Positions 22,323-29,894 of a DNA stretch of 29,894 nt are shown in pieces; positions within the stretch are counted from its first letter, which is position 1; each line of letters opens with the position of its first letter. This DNA is from Candidatus Aminicenantota bacterium. Its GTDB lineage: Bacteria; Acidobacteriota; Aminicenantia; S016-38. Made by a program: the position numbers and the translations under genes. The DNA is taken from positions 1 to 29,894 of the forward strand of contig JAMOUL010000271.1 of the NCBI GenBank assembly GCA_027062035.1. Reading direction: 5' to 3'. The notes under the pieces were generated by a model that was given only the letters and a program-made list of their open reading frames with translations, had not been told where the DNA came from and made no database searches.

Positions 22323-24175
22323 ATACCCCTGAGGATCTGAGGAAATTAAGCTGGGAAGAACTTAATTCCCTGGCTGTAGAAATAAGAAAGAGGATTATAG
22401 AGGTTGTTTCAGAGACAGGGGGGCACCTGGCTTCCAATCTCGGTACTGTAGAACTGACCCTTGCCCTTCATCTTAGCTTTAACGTACCAAGGGACAAAAT
22501 CATATGGGATGTTGGACATCAAACATATACCCATAAACTTATTACTGGAAGAAGGGATCGCTTCCATACCCTGCGTCAATATGGGGGGATGAGTGGCTTT
22601 ACCACTCCGGAGGAGAGCCCTTACGACATATATGGGGCCGGTCATGCCTCCACAGCCCTTTCTGCAGCTCTTGGAATGGCTGTTGCCAGGGACCTCAAGG
22701 GGGAAGATTTCCATGTGGTTGCAGTGGTGGGTGACGGATCCCTTACCGGAGGGGTGGCCCTTGAAGCCCTGAATAATATCGGTTATTTAAAGAAACCCCT
22801 TATTATAATTCTCAACGATAATAAAATGAGTATATCTCCCAATGTGGGAGCAATTCCCGGTTATCTGAATTACATTATCTCCGGTCAGTTTTACCTTAAA
22901 GTGAAGGAGCACGTAGCCAGCATTCTCGATCACCTTCCCGGAGGAAAGAAGATGCTGGAAATGGGCCGCTCCGTGGAGGATTCCCTGAAGAGGATTTTTG
23001 TTCCTGGCATGCTTTTCGAGCAGCTGGGAATAAAATATATCGGTCCCATAAGCGGACATTCCATCAGGTACCTGGTAAAAAGTTTTGAGGATGCAAAGAA
23101 ATACAAATATCCTGTTCTGCTTCATGTGGTAACCAAGAAGGGTAAGGGATACAAACCGGCAGAGAAGGCTGCCAACCTCTTTCATTCATCCCCAAAGTTT
23201 GATGTTTCCACAGGAAAATTTTTAAAGAAGCCGCTGCCTTCTTATTCGCAGGTATTTTCCAGGACTCTTGTGGAACTGGCTGAGAACGACGAAAGGATAA
23301 TTGCGATAACGGCAGCTATGCCAGAAGGTACAGGTCTCATAGAGTTTGCGAAGAGATTTCCCCAGCGCTTCTTCGATGTTGGGATAGCGGAACAGCACGC
23401 AGTTCTTTTTGCTGCTGGACTTGCAAAGGAGGGGATGTTACCTGTAGCTGCCATTTATTCCACCTTTTTACAGAGGGCCTACGATATGCTTTACCATGAT
23501 CTTGCAATAATGAAACTTCAGGTTACCATAGGCATAGATAGGGCCGGTCTGGTTGGCGGCGATGGTCCCACCCATCAGGGTATATTTGACATGGCTTATT
23601 TGAGGATATTCCCTGGCTTCGTGATTATGGCACCCAAGGATGAGAACGAACTCCGGAACATGATTTATACCTCCCTGTACTATCCCGGACCCTCAACTGT
23701 AAGGTATCCCAGGGATTATGTGGTGGGGGTGGAGCTGGAGCCAGTGAAAAAGCTTGAGATAGGGAAGGGAGAAGTTCTGCTCCGCGGGGAAGATGTGCTC
23801 ATCCTTGCCGTCGGTACCATGGTTTATCCTTCTCTGAAGGCAGCTGAACTTTTAAAAAAGAGGGGAGTAAAGGCCACCGTGGTAAACGCACGTTTCATAA
23901 AGCCCCTGGATGAAGGGTTAATACTCGATATGGCCAGGAACCATTCCTGCGTGGTTACTGTGGAAGAGGGAATTTTAGAGGGAGGATTTGGCTCTGCAGT
24001 GAGGGAACTGCTGGATTCCCATGGGATATATCCTCCATTCATGAGAATCGGGGTGCCTTCAGTGTTTGTTCCCCATGGGGCCAGGAAAATCCTGCTGGAG
24101 AATTACGGACTTACCCCGGAGGGAATAGCATCCAGAACCATGGAATTCGTAAAGAATGAGCAGAAAAAGGGCTGA
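22277..24175 (+). CDS. dxs: 1-deoxy-D-xylulose-5-phosphate synthase
   Basis: Dxs condenses pyruvate and glyceraldehyde-3-phosphate, the first step of the MEP isoprenoid pathway. The 632-residue protein has GGHLASNLG (48-56, substrate His), DVGHQTYTHK near 78-87, the ThDP/Mg motif GDGSLTGG with LNDNKMSIS (152-159, 179-187), then GIAEQHAVLFAAGLA near 375 and GIDRAGLVGGDGPTHQG near 422 in the pyrimidine domain. A C-terminal transketolase domain includes VVNARFIKPLD. The start is GTG at 22277, 46 bases inside ispA, with GGAGGG about ten bases upstream; no other good in-frame start precedes the conserved region. The polyprenyl synthase next door would use its product. Confidence 0.96.
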   Translation: MADKKHHGESILERINTPEDLRKLSWEELNSLAVEIRKRIIEVVSETGGHLASNLGTVELTLALHLSFNVPRDKIIWDVGHQTYTHKLITGRRDRFHTLRQYGGMSGFTTPEESPYDIYGAGHASTALSAALGMAVARDLKGEDFHVVAVVGDGSLTGGVALEALNNIGYLKKPLIIILNDNKMSISPNVGAIPGYLNYIISGQFYLKVKEHVASILDHLPGGKKMLEMGRSVEDSLKRIFVPGMLFEQLGIKYIGPISGHSIRYLVKSFEDAKKYKYPVLLHVVTKKGKGYKPAEKAANLFHSSPKFDVSTGKFLKKPLPSYSQVFSRTLVELAENDERIIAITAAMPEGTGLIEFAKRFPQRFFDVGIAEQHAVLFAAGLAKEGMLPVAAIYSTFLQRAYDMLYHDLAIMKLQVTIGIDRAGLVGGDGPTHQGIFDMAYLRIFPGFVIMAPKDENELRNMIYTSLYYPGPSTVRYPRDYVVGVELEPVKKLEIGKGEVLLRGEDVLILAVGTMVYPSLKAAELLKKRGVKATVVNARFIKPLDEGLILDMARNHSCVVTVEEGILEGGFGSAVRELLDSHGIYPPFMRIGVPSVFVPHGARKILLENYGLTPEGIASRTMEFVKNEQKKG

Positions 24176-24923
24176 TGTACTCCTTGTGGAGAAGGGACTT
24201 GCTCCTTCAAGGGAAAAGGCCAGGGCCCTTATAAATGCGGGACAGGTGTATTTGCCCAACGGAAGAGTGGAGAAGCCGTCGCAATTACTGGAAGAGGACC
24301 AGGAATTTATAATTAAGGAAGGCCTTAAGTATGTGAGCAGAGCAGGATATAAGCTTGAAAAGGCTCTTGATGATTTTGAAGTGGATCCTTCCGGCAGGGT
24401 ATGCCTTGATATAGGAGCTTCTACCGGGGGTTTTACCGATTGTCTTATTCAACGTGGGGCCTCAAGGGTTTATGCCGTGGATGTCGATCCACGACAGCTG
24501 CATTATAAGTTAAGGCAACTGAAAAACGTTTTTCCCATAAAGTTAAATGCCAGATATATTGGTAAAGATCACCTCCCTGAACTTCCGGACATTGTTACCA
24601 TAGATGTTTCCTTCATTTCTGCCCTCAAAATACTCGAGCCCCTTTCCAGGTTTTTACCGGAGGAAACTCTGCTTCTTGTGCTTGTTAAACCTCAATTTGA
24701 GGCAGGAAGGGATAAGGTGGGGAAAGGGGGCATTGTAAGGGATCGGAGTGTTATAATTGAGGTGGTGAGTAATTTTTGCATAAGGGCAACAGAGATGGGG
24801 TTTTATCCCCATAAAATTTCCCTGCCTATAAAGGGGAAGGAGGGAAATCAGGAAGTGTTTGTACTTTTTAAACGGGTTCCCTCTTCCCTCAATATTAATA
24901 AAATCCTGGAGGAACTTATTTGA
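24156..24923 (+). CDS. tlyA: TlyA family rRNA 2'-O-methyltransferase
   Basis: TlyA methylates 2'-hydroxyls in 16S (and in some species 23S) rRNA; some homologues are called hemolysins. The 255-residue protein starts with an S4 RNA-binding domain (RADVLLVEKGLAPSREKARALINAGQVYL, ~5-33). YVSRAGYKLEKAL (~59-71) follows with its conserved Lys. The FtsJ-like domain has LDIGASTGGFTDCLIQRG (~84-101), AVDVD, IDVSFIS (~150) and LVKPQFEAGRDKVGKGGIVRD (~183-203). The K-D-K-E set appears intact. It overlaps dxs by 20 bases and nadK by four. The ribosomal role suits its place beside growth genes. Confidence 0.94.
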   Translation: MSRKRADVLLVEKGLAPSREKARALINAGQVYLPNGRVEKPSQLLEEDQEFIIKEGLKYVSRAGYKLEKALDDFEVDPSGRVCLDIGASTGGFTDCLIQRGASRVYAVDVDPRQLHYKLRQLKNVFPIKLNARYIGKDHLPELPDIVTIDVSFISALKILEPLSRFLPEETLLLVLVKPQFEAGRDKVGKGGIVRDRSVIIEVVSNFCIRATEMGFYPHKISLPIKGKEGNQEVFVLFKRVPSSLNINKILEELI

Positions 24924-25753
24924 AAGCAGGTGTTGTGGCGAAACAGCACGCCCGGGGCATAAAGGAATATCTCGGGCGACTCGGAGAGTTCCTGACTGCC
25001 AGAGGAGTCGAACTGGCCGTTGAGGAGGGGATAAACAATATTGTCCATCTGAGCAATGAAGTTTATAAGAGAAGAGAGCTTCCCCACAGGGTGGATTTTC
25101 TCGTGGTCCTCGGAGGAGATGGTACATTGCTGTCTGTGGCGGATGTAGCAGCAGAGGCTGGTATTCCCCTTATAGGAGTCAACCTGGGTTTTCTTGGCTT
25201 TCTTACCGAGGTAAAAAAGGAAGAAATGGAGGAAGCGCTGGAGGAATTCCTCCAGGGGAAGGCTTCCTTTGATGAAAGGGAACTGCTGGAGGTGGAATTT
25301 CGTTCGAGAAAGAGTCTCGTACTGAATGACGCAGTTATAAACAAAAGTGCCCTTGCAAGGATAATAACCATAAGGGTCTGTATAGATGGACAGGAAATTT
25401 CAAGACTGAGGGCCGATGGGATAATAGTTTCTACCCCCACAGGTTCCACCGGATATTCCCTTGCAGCAGGCGGTCCCATAATTGATCCCGAAGTTTCTGC
25501 AATTATCCTTACCCCAATATGTCCCCATGCCCTTACTCAGAGGCCCATAGTTGTTCCATCAGGATCCAATGTGTCTCTGAGACTGGAGTCAGGAGAGGAG
25601 GTTTACCTGACCCTTGATGGACAGAGGGGAGAGAAGATAAAAGAGGGCGAAGTGGTTGTTATAAAGAAGGCCAGGATAAAGCTCCAGCTGGTGCGGCCTT
25701 CAGGTAGAACATATTATCAGATGCTCAGAGAAAAGCTCAGCTGGGGGAGTTGA
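24920..25753 (+). CDS. nadK: NAD kinase
   Basis: NadK phosphorylates NAD to NADP. The 277-residue protein has VVLGGDGTLLS (62-72), GVNLGFLGFL near 90, LNDAVI near 138, where the NE/D position is Asp, and ADGIIVSTPTGSTGYSLAAGGPI near 171-193. The family stretch TPICPHALTQRPIVVP follows. The start is TTG at 24920, overlapping tlyA by four bases, with GGAGG eight bases upstream. This is the last gene of the long unit and converges on recD2 with 13 bases between stops, too little for a strong independent terminator. Confidence 0.96.
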   Translation: MKAGVVAKQHARGIKEYLGRLGEFLTARGVELAVEEGINNIVHLSNEVYKRRELPHRVDFLVVLGGDGTLLSVADVAAEAGIPLIGVNLGFLGFLTEVKKEEMEEALEEFLQGKASFDERELLEVEFRSRKSLVLNDAVINKSALARIITIRVCIDGQEISRLRADGIIVSTPTGSTGYSLAAGGPIIDPEVSAIILTPICPHALTQRPIVVPSGSNVSLRLESGEEVYLTLDGQRGEKIKEGEVVVIKKARIKLQLVRPSGRTYYQMLREKLSWGS

Positions 25754-25766
25754 TTCTGTATCCCCA

Positions 25767-27848
25767 TTAGCGTCTCTGAAGGAGTATTTTTAACCAGGTT
25801 CTTCTTTTAAGCGGGCGGTCATTTTTTACCCCCCACTTCAAAGCATCAAAATCCCCGACAATTCCCACATATTTTCTTGCCCTTGTTACCGCTGTGTAAA
25901 CAAGGTTTCGCTGGAGCATAATCCAGTGCTGCTTTACCGCCGGAAAAATAACAGCGGAATATTCGCTTCCCTGGGATTTGTGGATTGAAATAGCATAGGA
26001 AAGGGTTAGATCCTCTACGTCTTCTTCCCAGTATACAACTTCCCTGCCGTAGAAATTTACCAGCAGGCTTTCCCTGTTTCCATCTATGATTCTCCCTATC
26101 TCTCCATTGAATACTTCCTTGAAATAGTTATTATAGGTTTGCATTACCTTATCACCGATTCTGAACTTTTTTCTTCCTATTTTTACCTCCCTTCCATCGG
26201 GATTTAGCTTTTCCTGGAGTGCTTTATTAAGCCTTTCGACACCTGCTTCGCCCTTATACATGGGGGCGATTACCTGGATTTCTTCTGTCAGAGGCTCGAG
26301 TCCAAGTCTTTCCGGAATTTCTTCTGTGGCCAGCTTTATGATCTTTTCAAAGGGATCCTTTTCAGGAAAGAATTCGAATTCACCTCCCCTTTCTGTGTAG
26401 GGAATCAGGCCATTTCTTATTCTCTGTGCGTTTTGAGCAATAAGGCTTCCCTCCCTCTGTCGGTATATCTTTTTGAGAAAAATAGTTTTGAATAATCCGC
26501 TTGATATTATGTCAGAAAGGATATTGCCCGGTCCCACCGAAGGAAGCTGGTCCTTATCACCCACAAGAATCAGGCGGGCTCCAGAGGGCAATGCCCTGAG
26601 CACTGCCCTGAACAACCACGCATCTATCATGGAAGCTTCGTCAAGTATCAGAAGATCAACCTCAAGGGGTCGGGCCTGGTTTCTCTCAAAGTCCATTGTC
26701 AGTGGGTCAAATTCGAGGAGTCTGTGGATTGTGGATGCTTCGAACCCTGTTGCCTCGGTTAGCCTTTTAGCTGCTCTACCCGTAGGTGCGGCGAATTTTA
26801 CCCTCAGGCCCCTTGCCCTGGCTACAAGACCTATGAATTTTATTATGGTTGTTTTTCCAGTTCCCGGGCCTCCCGAGATAATCAGAAACCTTGAAGAGAG
26901 GGCGTTTTCTATGGCCTTTTTCTGGAGGTCATCGAGCTCGATGGGAAAGGAATTTGCCACATCCCTGAAGGAGTCGGAAAGGTCCTCAAGAGGAAGAAGG
27001 TTTTGAGCCTCCACTTTTTCCATGAGCTTTTCAGCTATTTCCAGTTCCCAGCGGAAGTATTTTTGCAACCCTATCTTTCCTTCCTGAACCTGAAATTGCC
27101 TGGATGAAATTGCCTCTTCAAATTTTTCCCGTTGAATTTCCAGGTCAGCTACCCTTTCCCATAGCCTTTCTATTTCCATATATGTATCACCGCTGGAGGC
27201 CTCCTTTTCCAGAAAATAAATTGCAGCTGCCTCTGCCCTCTCCCTGCTATTGAGTGGAATTCCAAGCTTTCTGGCTATTTGATCTGCCTTTTTAAATCCG
27301 ATACCCTTAAATTCAAGGGAGAGGCGGTAGGGGTTTTCTTCTATGATCCTTCGAGCTTCTTCTCCATATTCTTCAACTATTCTGGAGGCAACTCTTGGTG
27401 GGATGGTTAGCTCCGATAGGAATATCAGGGTTTCCCTTTTTTTCCCCATTTCCGAAAAATACTGGTGTATTTTCTCTGCCTTTTCCCTGGTTATTCCCCT
27501 TATCTCTTCAAGTTTTTCCGGATGATTAAGTATGAAATTAAGGGTTTCTTCTCCGAATCTTTCAACTATCTTTCTTGCTGTTGCCTTTCCCACACCCTTT
27601 ATTCCTGCAGAGGCGATAACCCGTTCTATACCTGTTGCCCTGATCTCATGATGGATAACTTCTTCAACAACGAATTCCCTTCCGTATTTTCCTTCCCTCC
27701 ATCTTCCCTCAAGAACCACATATTCCCCTTCGTTAAGGAAATCTATTTCCCCGGAAGCCTTTACAGTTTCACCTTCTGTTTTTATGAGCAGGACCGCAAA
27801 TCCAGGTGCTTCGTAAATTTTCTTTTCTACTTCTCCCTCTATCTTCAC
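25767..27848 (-). CDS. recD2: RecD2-type superfamily 1 5'-3' DNA helicase
   Basis: RecD2 is a stand-alone helicase related to RecD, found in bacteria that may lack RecBCD. No recB or recC is here. The 693-residue protein has an N-terminal OB-like domain (~1-65), tandem helix-hairpin-helix repeats (GIKGVGKATARKIVERFGEE at 82-101, IRGITREKAEKI at 116-127, FKGIGFKKADQIARKLGIP at 180-198), helicase motif I GGPGTGKT (326-333), motif II LDEAS (402-406), an SH3-like insertion and motif VI region SYAISIHKSQGSEY near 635, with YTAVTRARK after it. The start is GTG at 27848, six bases after an extended -10 box and with no ribosome binding site. Confidence 0.95.
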   Translation of the reverse strand: MKIEGEVEKKIYEAPGFAVLLIKTEGETVKASGEIDFLNEGEYVVLEGRWREGKYGREFVVEEVIHHEIRATGIERVIASAGIKGVGKATARKIVERFGEETLNFILNHPEKLEEIRGITREKAEKIHQYFSEMGKKRETLIFLSELTIPPRVASRIVEEYGEEARRIIEENPYRLSLEFKGIGFKKADQIARKLGIPLNSRERAEAAAIYFLEKEASSGDTYMEIERLWERVADLEIQREKFEEAISSRQFQVQEGKIGLQKYFRWELEIAEKLMEKVEAQNLLPLEDLSDSFRDVANSFPIELDDLQKKAIENALSSRFLIISGGPGTGKTTIIKFIGLVARARGLRVKFAAPTGRAAKRLTEATGFEASTIHRLLEFDPLTMDFERNQARPLEVDLLILDEASMIDAWLFRAVLRALPSGARLILVGDKDQLPSVGPGNILSDIISSGLFKTIFLKKIYRQREGSLIAQNAQRIRNGLIPYTERGGEFEFFPEKDPFEKIIKLATEEIPERLGLEPLTEEIQVIAPMYKGEAGVERLNKALQEKLNPDGREVKIGRKKFRIGDKVMQTYNNYFKEVFNGEIGRIIDGNRESLLVNFYGREVVYWEEDVEDLTLSYAISIHKSQGSEYSAVIFPAVKQHWIMLQRNLVYTAVTRARKYVGIVGDFDALKWGVKNDRPLKRRTWLKILLQRR

Positions 27849-27863
27849 CAGAGCATTATATCA
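27849..27863 (-). promoter_or_regulatory. Extended -10 promoter of recD2, placed for a leaderless transcript
   Basis: On the minus strand TGA-TATAAT (27863 to 27855) is a perfect extended -10 element. Six bases (GCTCTG) separate it from the GTG start. There is no purine-rich ribosome binding site. No -35 box is obvious, which extended -10 promoters tolerate. Confidence 0.55.
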
Positions 27864-27891
27864 AACAAAATAAAGGTAAACGTACTTCTTG

Positions 27892-28131
27892 ATGTACAAT
27901 TATAATGTGAAGGAATTCTTAATTTCCCTTCTGGAGCTAATCTGGTTTTTAATAAAGCTTATTTTTCTATGGGCCGTTTTGATCCTGGGAGGCTTTTTTC
28001 TTATAGGACTTATCTCAAAGGTTCCCATTCTCAGGGATATTGTTATTTTCGTTATAATGGCTTTTGTTCTTGCTAAAATAGCCCGTTATATTTCTAAAAA
28101 GGAAGAAGAGGAGACAGATGAGGATAAGTAA
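27892..28131 (+). CDS. Small two-helix membrane protein of unknown function
   Basis: About 79 residues from the ATG at 27892. Two hydrophobic helices (~ELIWFLIKLIFLWAVLILGG and the region around IVIFVIMAFVLAKIA) are separated by a short polar turn with KVPILRD. The C-terminus is charged (KKEEEETDEDK) and probably cytoplasmic. I do not recognise a family; it is similar in style to small phage-shock or DUF-type membrane proteins. The start is uncertain. GTG at 27907 would place a TACAAT box (27895-27900) six bases upstream, the same spacing as at other unit starts here, and give 74 residues. No ribosome binding site supports the ATG. It diverges from recD2. Confidence 0.6.
   Translation: MYNYNVKEFLISLLELIWFLIKLIFLWAVLILGGFFLIGLISKVPILRDIVIFVIMAFVLAKIARYISKKEEEETDEDK
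27895..27900 (+). promoter_or_regulatory. Tentative -10 box for the small membrane protein gene
   Basis: TACAAT lies six bases before an in-frame GTG (27907), and the intervening six bases are TATAAT. Either hexamer could be the -10. No good -35 is seen. If TACAAT is used, the true start would be the GTG and the transcript leaderless. Confidence 0.25.
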
Positions 28132-28146
28132 GCATTTGATATGGGA

Positions 28147-28175
28147 TTGACTTTTTCTCCGGCTGATTTTAAACT
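28147..28175 (+). promoter_or_regulatory. Promoter of the right-edge TPR gene, placed for a leaderless transcript
   Basis: TTGACT (28147-28152), 17 bases, TAAACT (28170-28175), then seven bases to the ATG at 28183. No Shine-Dalgarno sequence is present between them. The -35 sequence is the same TTGACT as at rplU, also with a 17-base spacer. Confidence 0.65.
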
Positions 28176-28182
28176 AAATGCT

Positions 28183-29894
28183 ATGAGAAAGCTTCTTTTA
28201 ATTATTTTGATACCACTGTTCCTTTTTTCCGCCACCAATTTTGAAAAGGGAGTGGGATTCTTCTTAAATGGGGAAAAGAAGATAGCAAAGGCTAAATGGA
28301 AGGCCTATTTTGGAAAGAGAAAGGACCCCCTCGCCAGGGGTTTTCTTGTATTGGCCGATGGCGATTATATCAAAGCAACATATTACTTCAATTCCTATAA
28401 AAAAGAATCAAGGGATGCATATTACGGAAAATATGAATGGCTAAGATATCTCGGTCTTTCCCTTGCCGTTTATGATATTGCTTATTTTCAGAGAGACTGG
28501 TTCATCTCCAGGGCAAGGAAATTCTATCCTGAATCTCCCATTATAATATTCGTTCAGGGTGTTTATGACCTGGAAATGGGAAGGCTGGAAAAGGCAGAGA
28601 AGGAACTAAAACTGTCCCTGAAAAAGCTTAAGGACCCGATTTTTCAGCTTTTCCTGGCCAGATTGTATATAGAAAAGGGTGAACTTTCCAGAGCAGAGGA
28701 AATATTCAAATCCTCGGGGAAAAACATACGGATAGGAATGGAACTTGCGGATGCTTACAGAGATATGGGAGAAACTGCCAAGGGCCACGAAGTCCTTATG
28801 TCCCTCCCCAAAACCCAGAAGGTTATTGAAAAAATAGCGGATTTTGCCTTTTCGCTGGGAAACGACTACGCAATTAAAGAGGTGGAGGTGCTCGTTCCCG
28901 AAGATTCTCCACTGGGCAAGGAAATTAAGGCCTTTCATTACATGAATGCACACAAGTATAAAAAAGCCAGAAGGATTTTAGAGAAGCTTTCCCTCTATCG
29001 TCCTTCCGATCCTCATATCTGGAAATGGCTTGCCATTATAGAAAAGAAGACGGAGAAAAAATTAAAGTATCAATATCTTTCCTTCTTTAATGGAGGGGAT
29101 GTGGAGAACCTGTTCGGGGTGGTAAGAAGGAGATTTAAAAAAATAGATCAGGCCAAGTGGCTTGGAGACCAGCACGTAATTATTCTGGGAAGGCCGTCCA
29201 ACAACGATGAATACGGATTGTATTCTCTGGATGTTACTACCTGGGAAAGAAAAAAGATCCCCCTGAGGCTGGAAATTGAGGAGTTTTATCCACAGGATGA
29301 TGGTAAAACCCTTGTAATTGCTGCGATAGACAGAATTAGAGGGAGGAGAATATTTTATATATGGAAACAGGATGAACAGAGGCCCAGAAAGGCGGTTGTT
29401 ATGTCCCTTACCGAAGAGAAATTCAAGGGGGAAATAAAGGGCGATTCTCTCCTCATCTACAGTATTGAATACGAATATTTGCCTTTTAAATCACCCTTTA
29501 AAAAACTTATAAACGAGAGGAGCTTTATCTTCCTGTATTCAAGAAATTTCCCTCATCAGTTCATCGTATACTCTATTTCCCGACGCAGAGCCAGAAAGAT
29601 AAGATCCATATCGGAACTTCCGTTTGTCCCGGAAGGGATCAGAAGATATTTAATTGTTAGACAGCTGTACATTAAAAATCCGGATTTTAAAAGGCTGATA
29701 GACTCTCATTCCTCCTTTGGATCCCGGGAAATCGAAATAGAATTTCAGGATGAAGGAGGAGCTGTTGTTGTAAGAAAGGATGGTGCAGATAGATATGTCC
29801 TGGGATTTATTTATGAGGGGAGATGGACTCCCTTCCGTCTTGTGGAGGATGATGAGGAATACAAATTTCTATTATGGGTTCCTTCAATGAACCT
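28183..29894 (+). CDS. Secreted TPR-containing protein, cut by the right window edge
   Basis: The frame from the ATG at 28183 stays open for 570 codons to the window end, so the C-terminus is missing. Residues 1-17 form a signal peptide (basic start, Leu/Ile/Phe core, then FSA), so it acts in the periplasm or beyond. Residues ~20-290 contain degenerate TPR-like helix pairs, for example GVYDLEMGRLEKAEKELKLS, ARLYIEKGELSRAEEIF and AHKYKKARRILEKLS. From ~300 the character changes to repeated beta strands with Asp, Trp and Tyr (YSLDVTTWERKKIPL, IFYIWKQDEQ, FIVYSISRRRARKIRSIS), suggesting a beta-propeller such as a TolB-like or WD-type fold. Function unknown; an envelope scaffold is possible. It has its own promoter. 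Confidence 0.8.
   Translation, partial: MRKLLLIILIPLFLFSATNFEKGVGFFLNGEKKIAKAKWKAYFGKRKDPLARGFLVLADGDYIKATYYFNSYKKESRDAYYGKYEWLRYLGLSLAVYDIAYFQRDWFISRARKFYPESPIIIFVQGVYDLEMGRLEKAEKELKLSLKKLKDPIFQLFLARLYIEKGELSRAEEIFKSSGKNIRIGMELADAYRDMGETAKGHEVLMSLPKTQKVIEKIADFAFSLGNDYAIKEVEVLVPEDSPLGKEIKAFHYMNAHKYKKARRILEKLSLYRPSDPHIWKWLAIIEKKTEKKLKYQYLSFFNGGDVENLFGVVRRRFKKIDQAKWLGDQHVIILGRPSNNDEYGLYSLDVTTWERKKIPLRLEIEEFYPQDDGKTLVIAAIDRIRGRRIFYIWKQDEQRPRKAVVMSLTEEKFKGEIKGDSLLIYSIEYEYLPFKSPFKKLINERSFIFLYSRNFPHQFIVYSISRRRARKIRSISELPFVPEGIRRYLIVRQLYIKNPDFKRLIDSHSSFGSREIEIEFQDEGGAVVVRKDGADRYVLGFIYEGRWTPFRLVEDDEEYKFLLWVPSMN

Noticed and set aside
25743..25765. GGGGA...TCCCC hairpin between nadK and recD2 as a bidirectional terminator
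   Set aside because: Only five base pairs around a 12-base loop and no U-tract on either strand; too weak to call.
1..29894. CRISPR arrays, tRNA or rRNA genes, insertion sequences, phage or defence genes
   Set aside because: I saw no direct-repeat arrays, cloverleaf-like conserved blocks, transposases or inverted-repeat ends by reading; coding genes fill almost all of the window.

Overview
The window reads as a chromosomal segment of a free-living diderm (Gram-negative-type) bacterium. It carries the end of a TonB-dependent outer-membrane receptor, a secretin and pilus machine, and a sigma-54-type response regulator. Arginine is mostly AGA/AGG (7 of 8 in rpmA), isoleucine ATA is common, coding strands are purine-rich and the proteins are rich in Lys and Glu. 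That style is frequent in thermophiles and deep-branching phyla. The TPR-secretin-cohesin protein recalls Acidobacteriota/Aminicenantes-like or deltaproteobacterial-like lineages, but I cannot fix a taxon. Coding density is very high: no gap exceeds 300 bases, and I see no tRNA, rRNA, CRISPR array, insertion sequence or phage gene.

Layout. (1) 3-398: 3' end of a TonB-dependent receptor. (2) 2966-409, minus strand: sigma-54 response regulator, DUF374 acyltransferase, nitroreductase. (3) 3046-7925, plus: rplU-rpmA-obgE-nadD-rsfS, a degenerate sigma-54-activator-like AAA+ protein, rlmH, a DksA/TraR zinc-finger protein and comF. This is a translation, ribosome-maturation and NAD block. (4) 7991-8974: a stand-alone DHH phosphoesterase. 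(5) 9015-25753, plus: one tightly packed run of 19 genes with start/stop overlaps or near-zero gaps. It holds fbp-ridA, a pilus/type II-like secretion set (pilC-pilB-pilM-like-pilN-pilO-pilP-pilQ), pyrK-pyrD-pyrF, a UbiA-family prenyltransferase, a helical-repeat protein of unknown role, xseB, ispA, dxs, tlyA and nadK. (6) 27848-25767, minus: recD2. (7) 27892-28131: a small membrane protein. (8) 28183-29894: a large secreted TPR protein that runs off the right edge.

The genes form a growth-linked set: ribosome biogenesis, NAD(P) supply, gluconeogenesis, pyrimidine synthesis and isoprenoid precursor synthesis (Dxs, a polyprenyl synthase, and a UbiA enzyme probably using polyprenyl phosphate). 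A pilus assembly machine is inserted in the middle and its pilins lie elsewhere.

The observations I rate highest are these. First, four first-in-unit genes (the sigma-54 regulator, DHH, recD2 and the right-edge TPR gene) have a -10 box only 6-7 bases before the start codon and no ribosome binding site, which suggests leaderless mRNAs alongside normal Shine-Dalgarno genes. Second, the AAA+ protein after rsfS has lost GAFTGA, the Walker B glutamate and the arginine finger but keeps its DNA-binding helix-turn-helix. Third, PilM and PilN have both lost their hallmark motifs. Fourth, conserved positions have changed in RlmH (His to Pro near the C-terminus) and in the polyprenyl synthase (a loop lost after the second Asp-rich motif).
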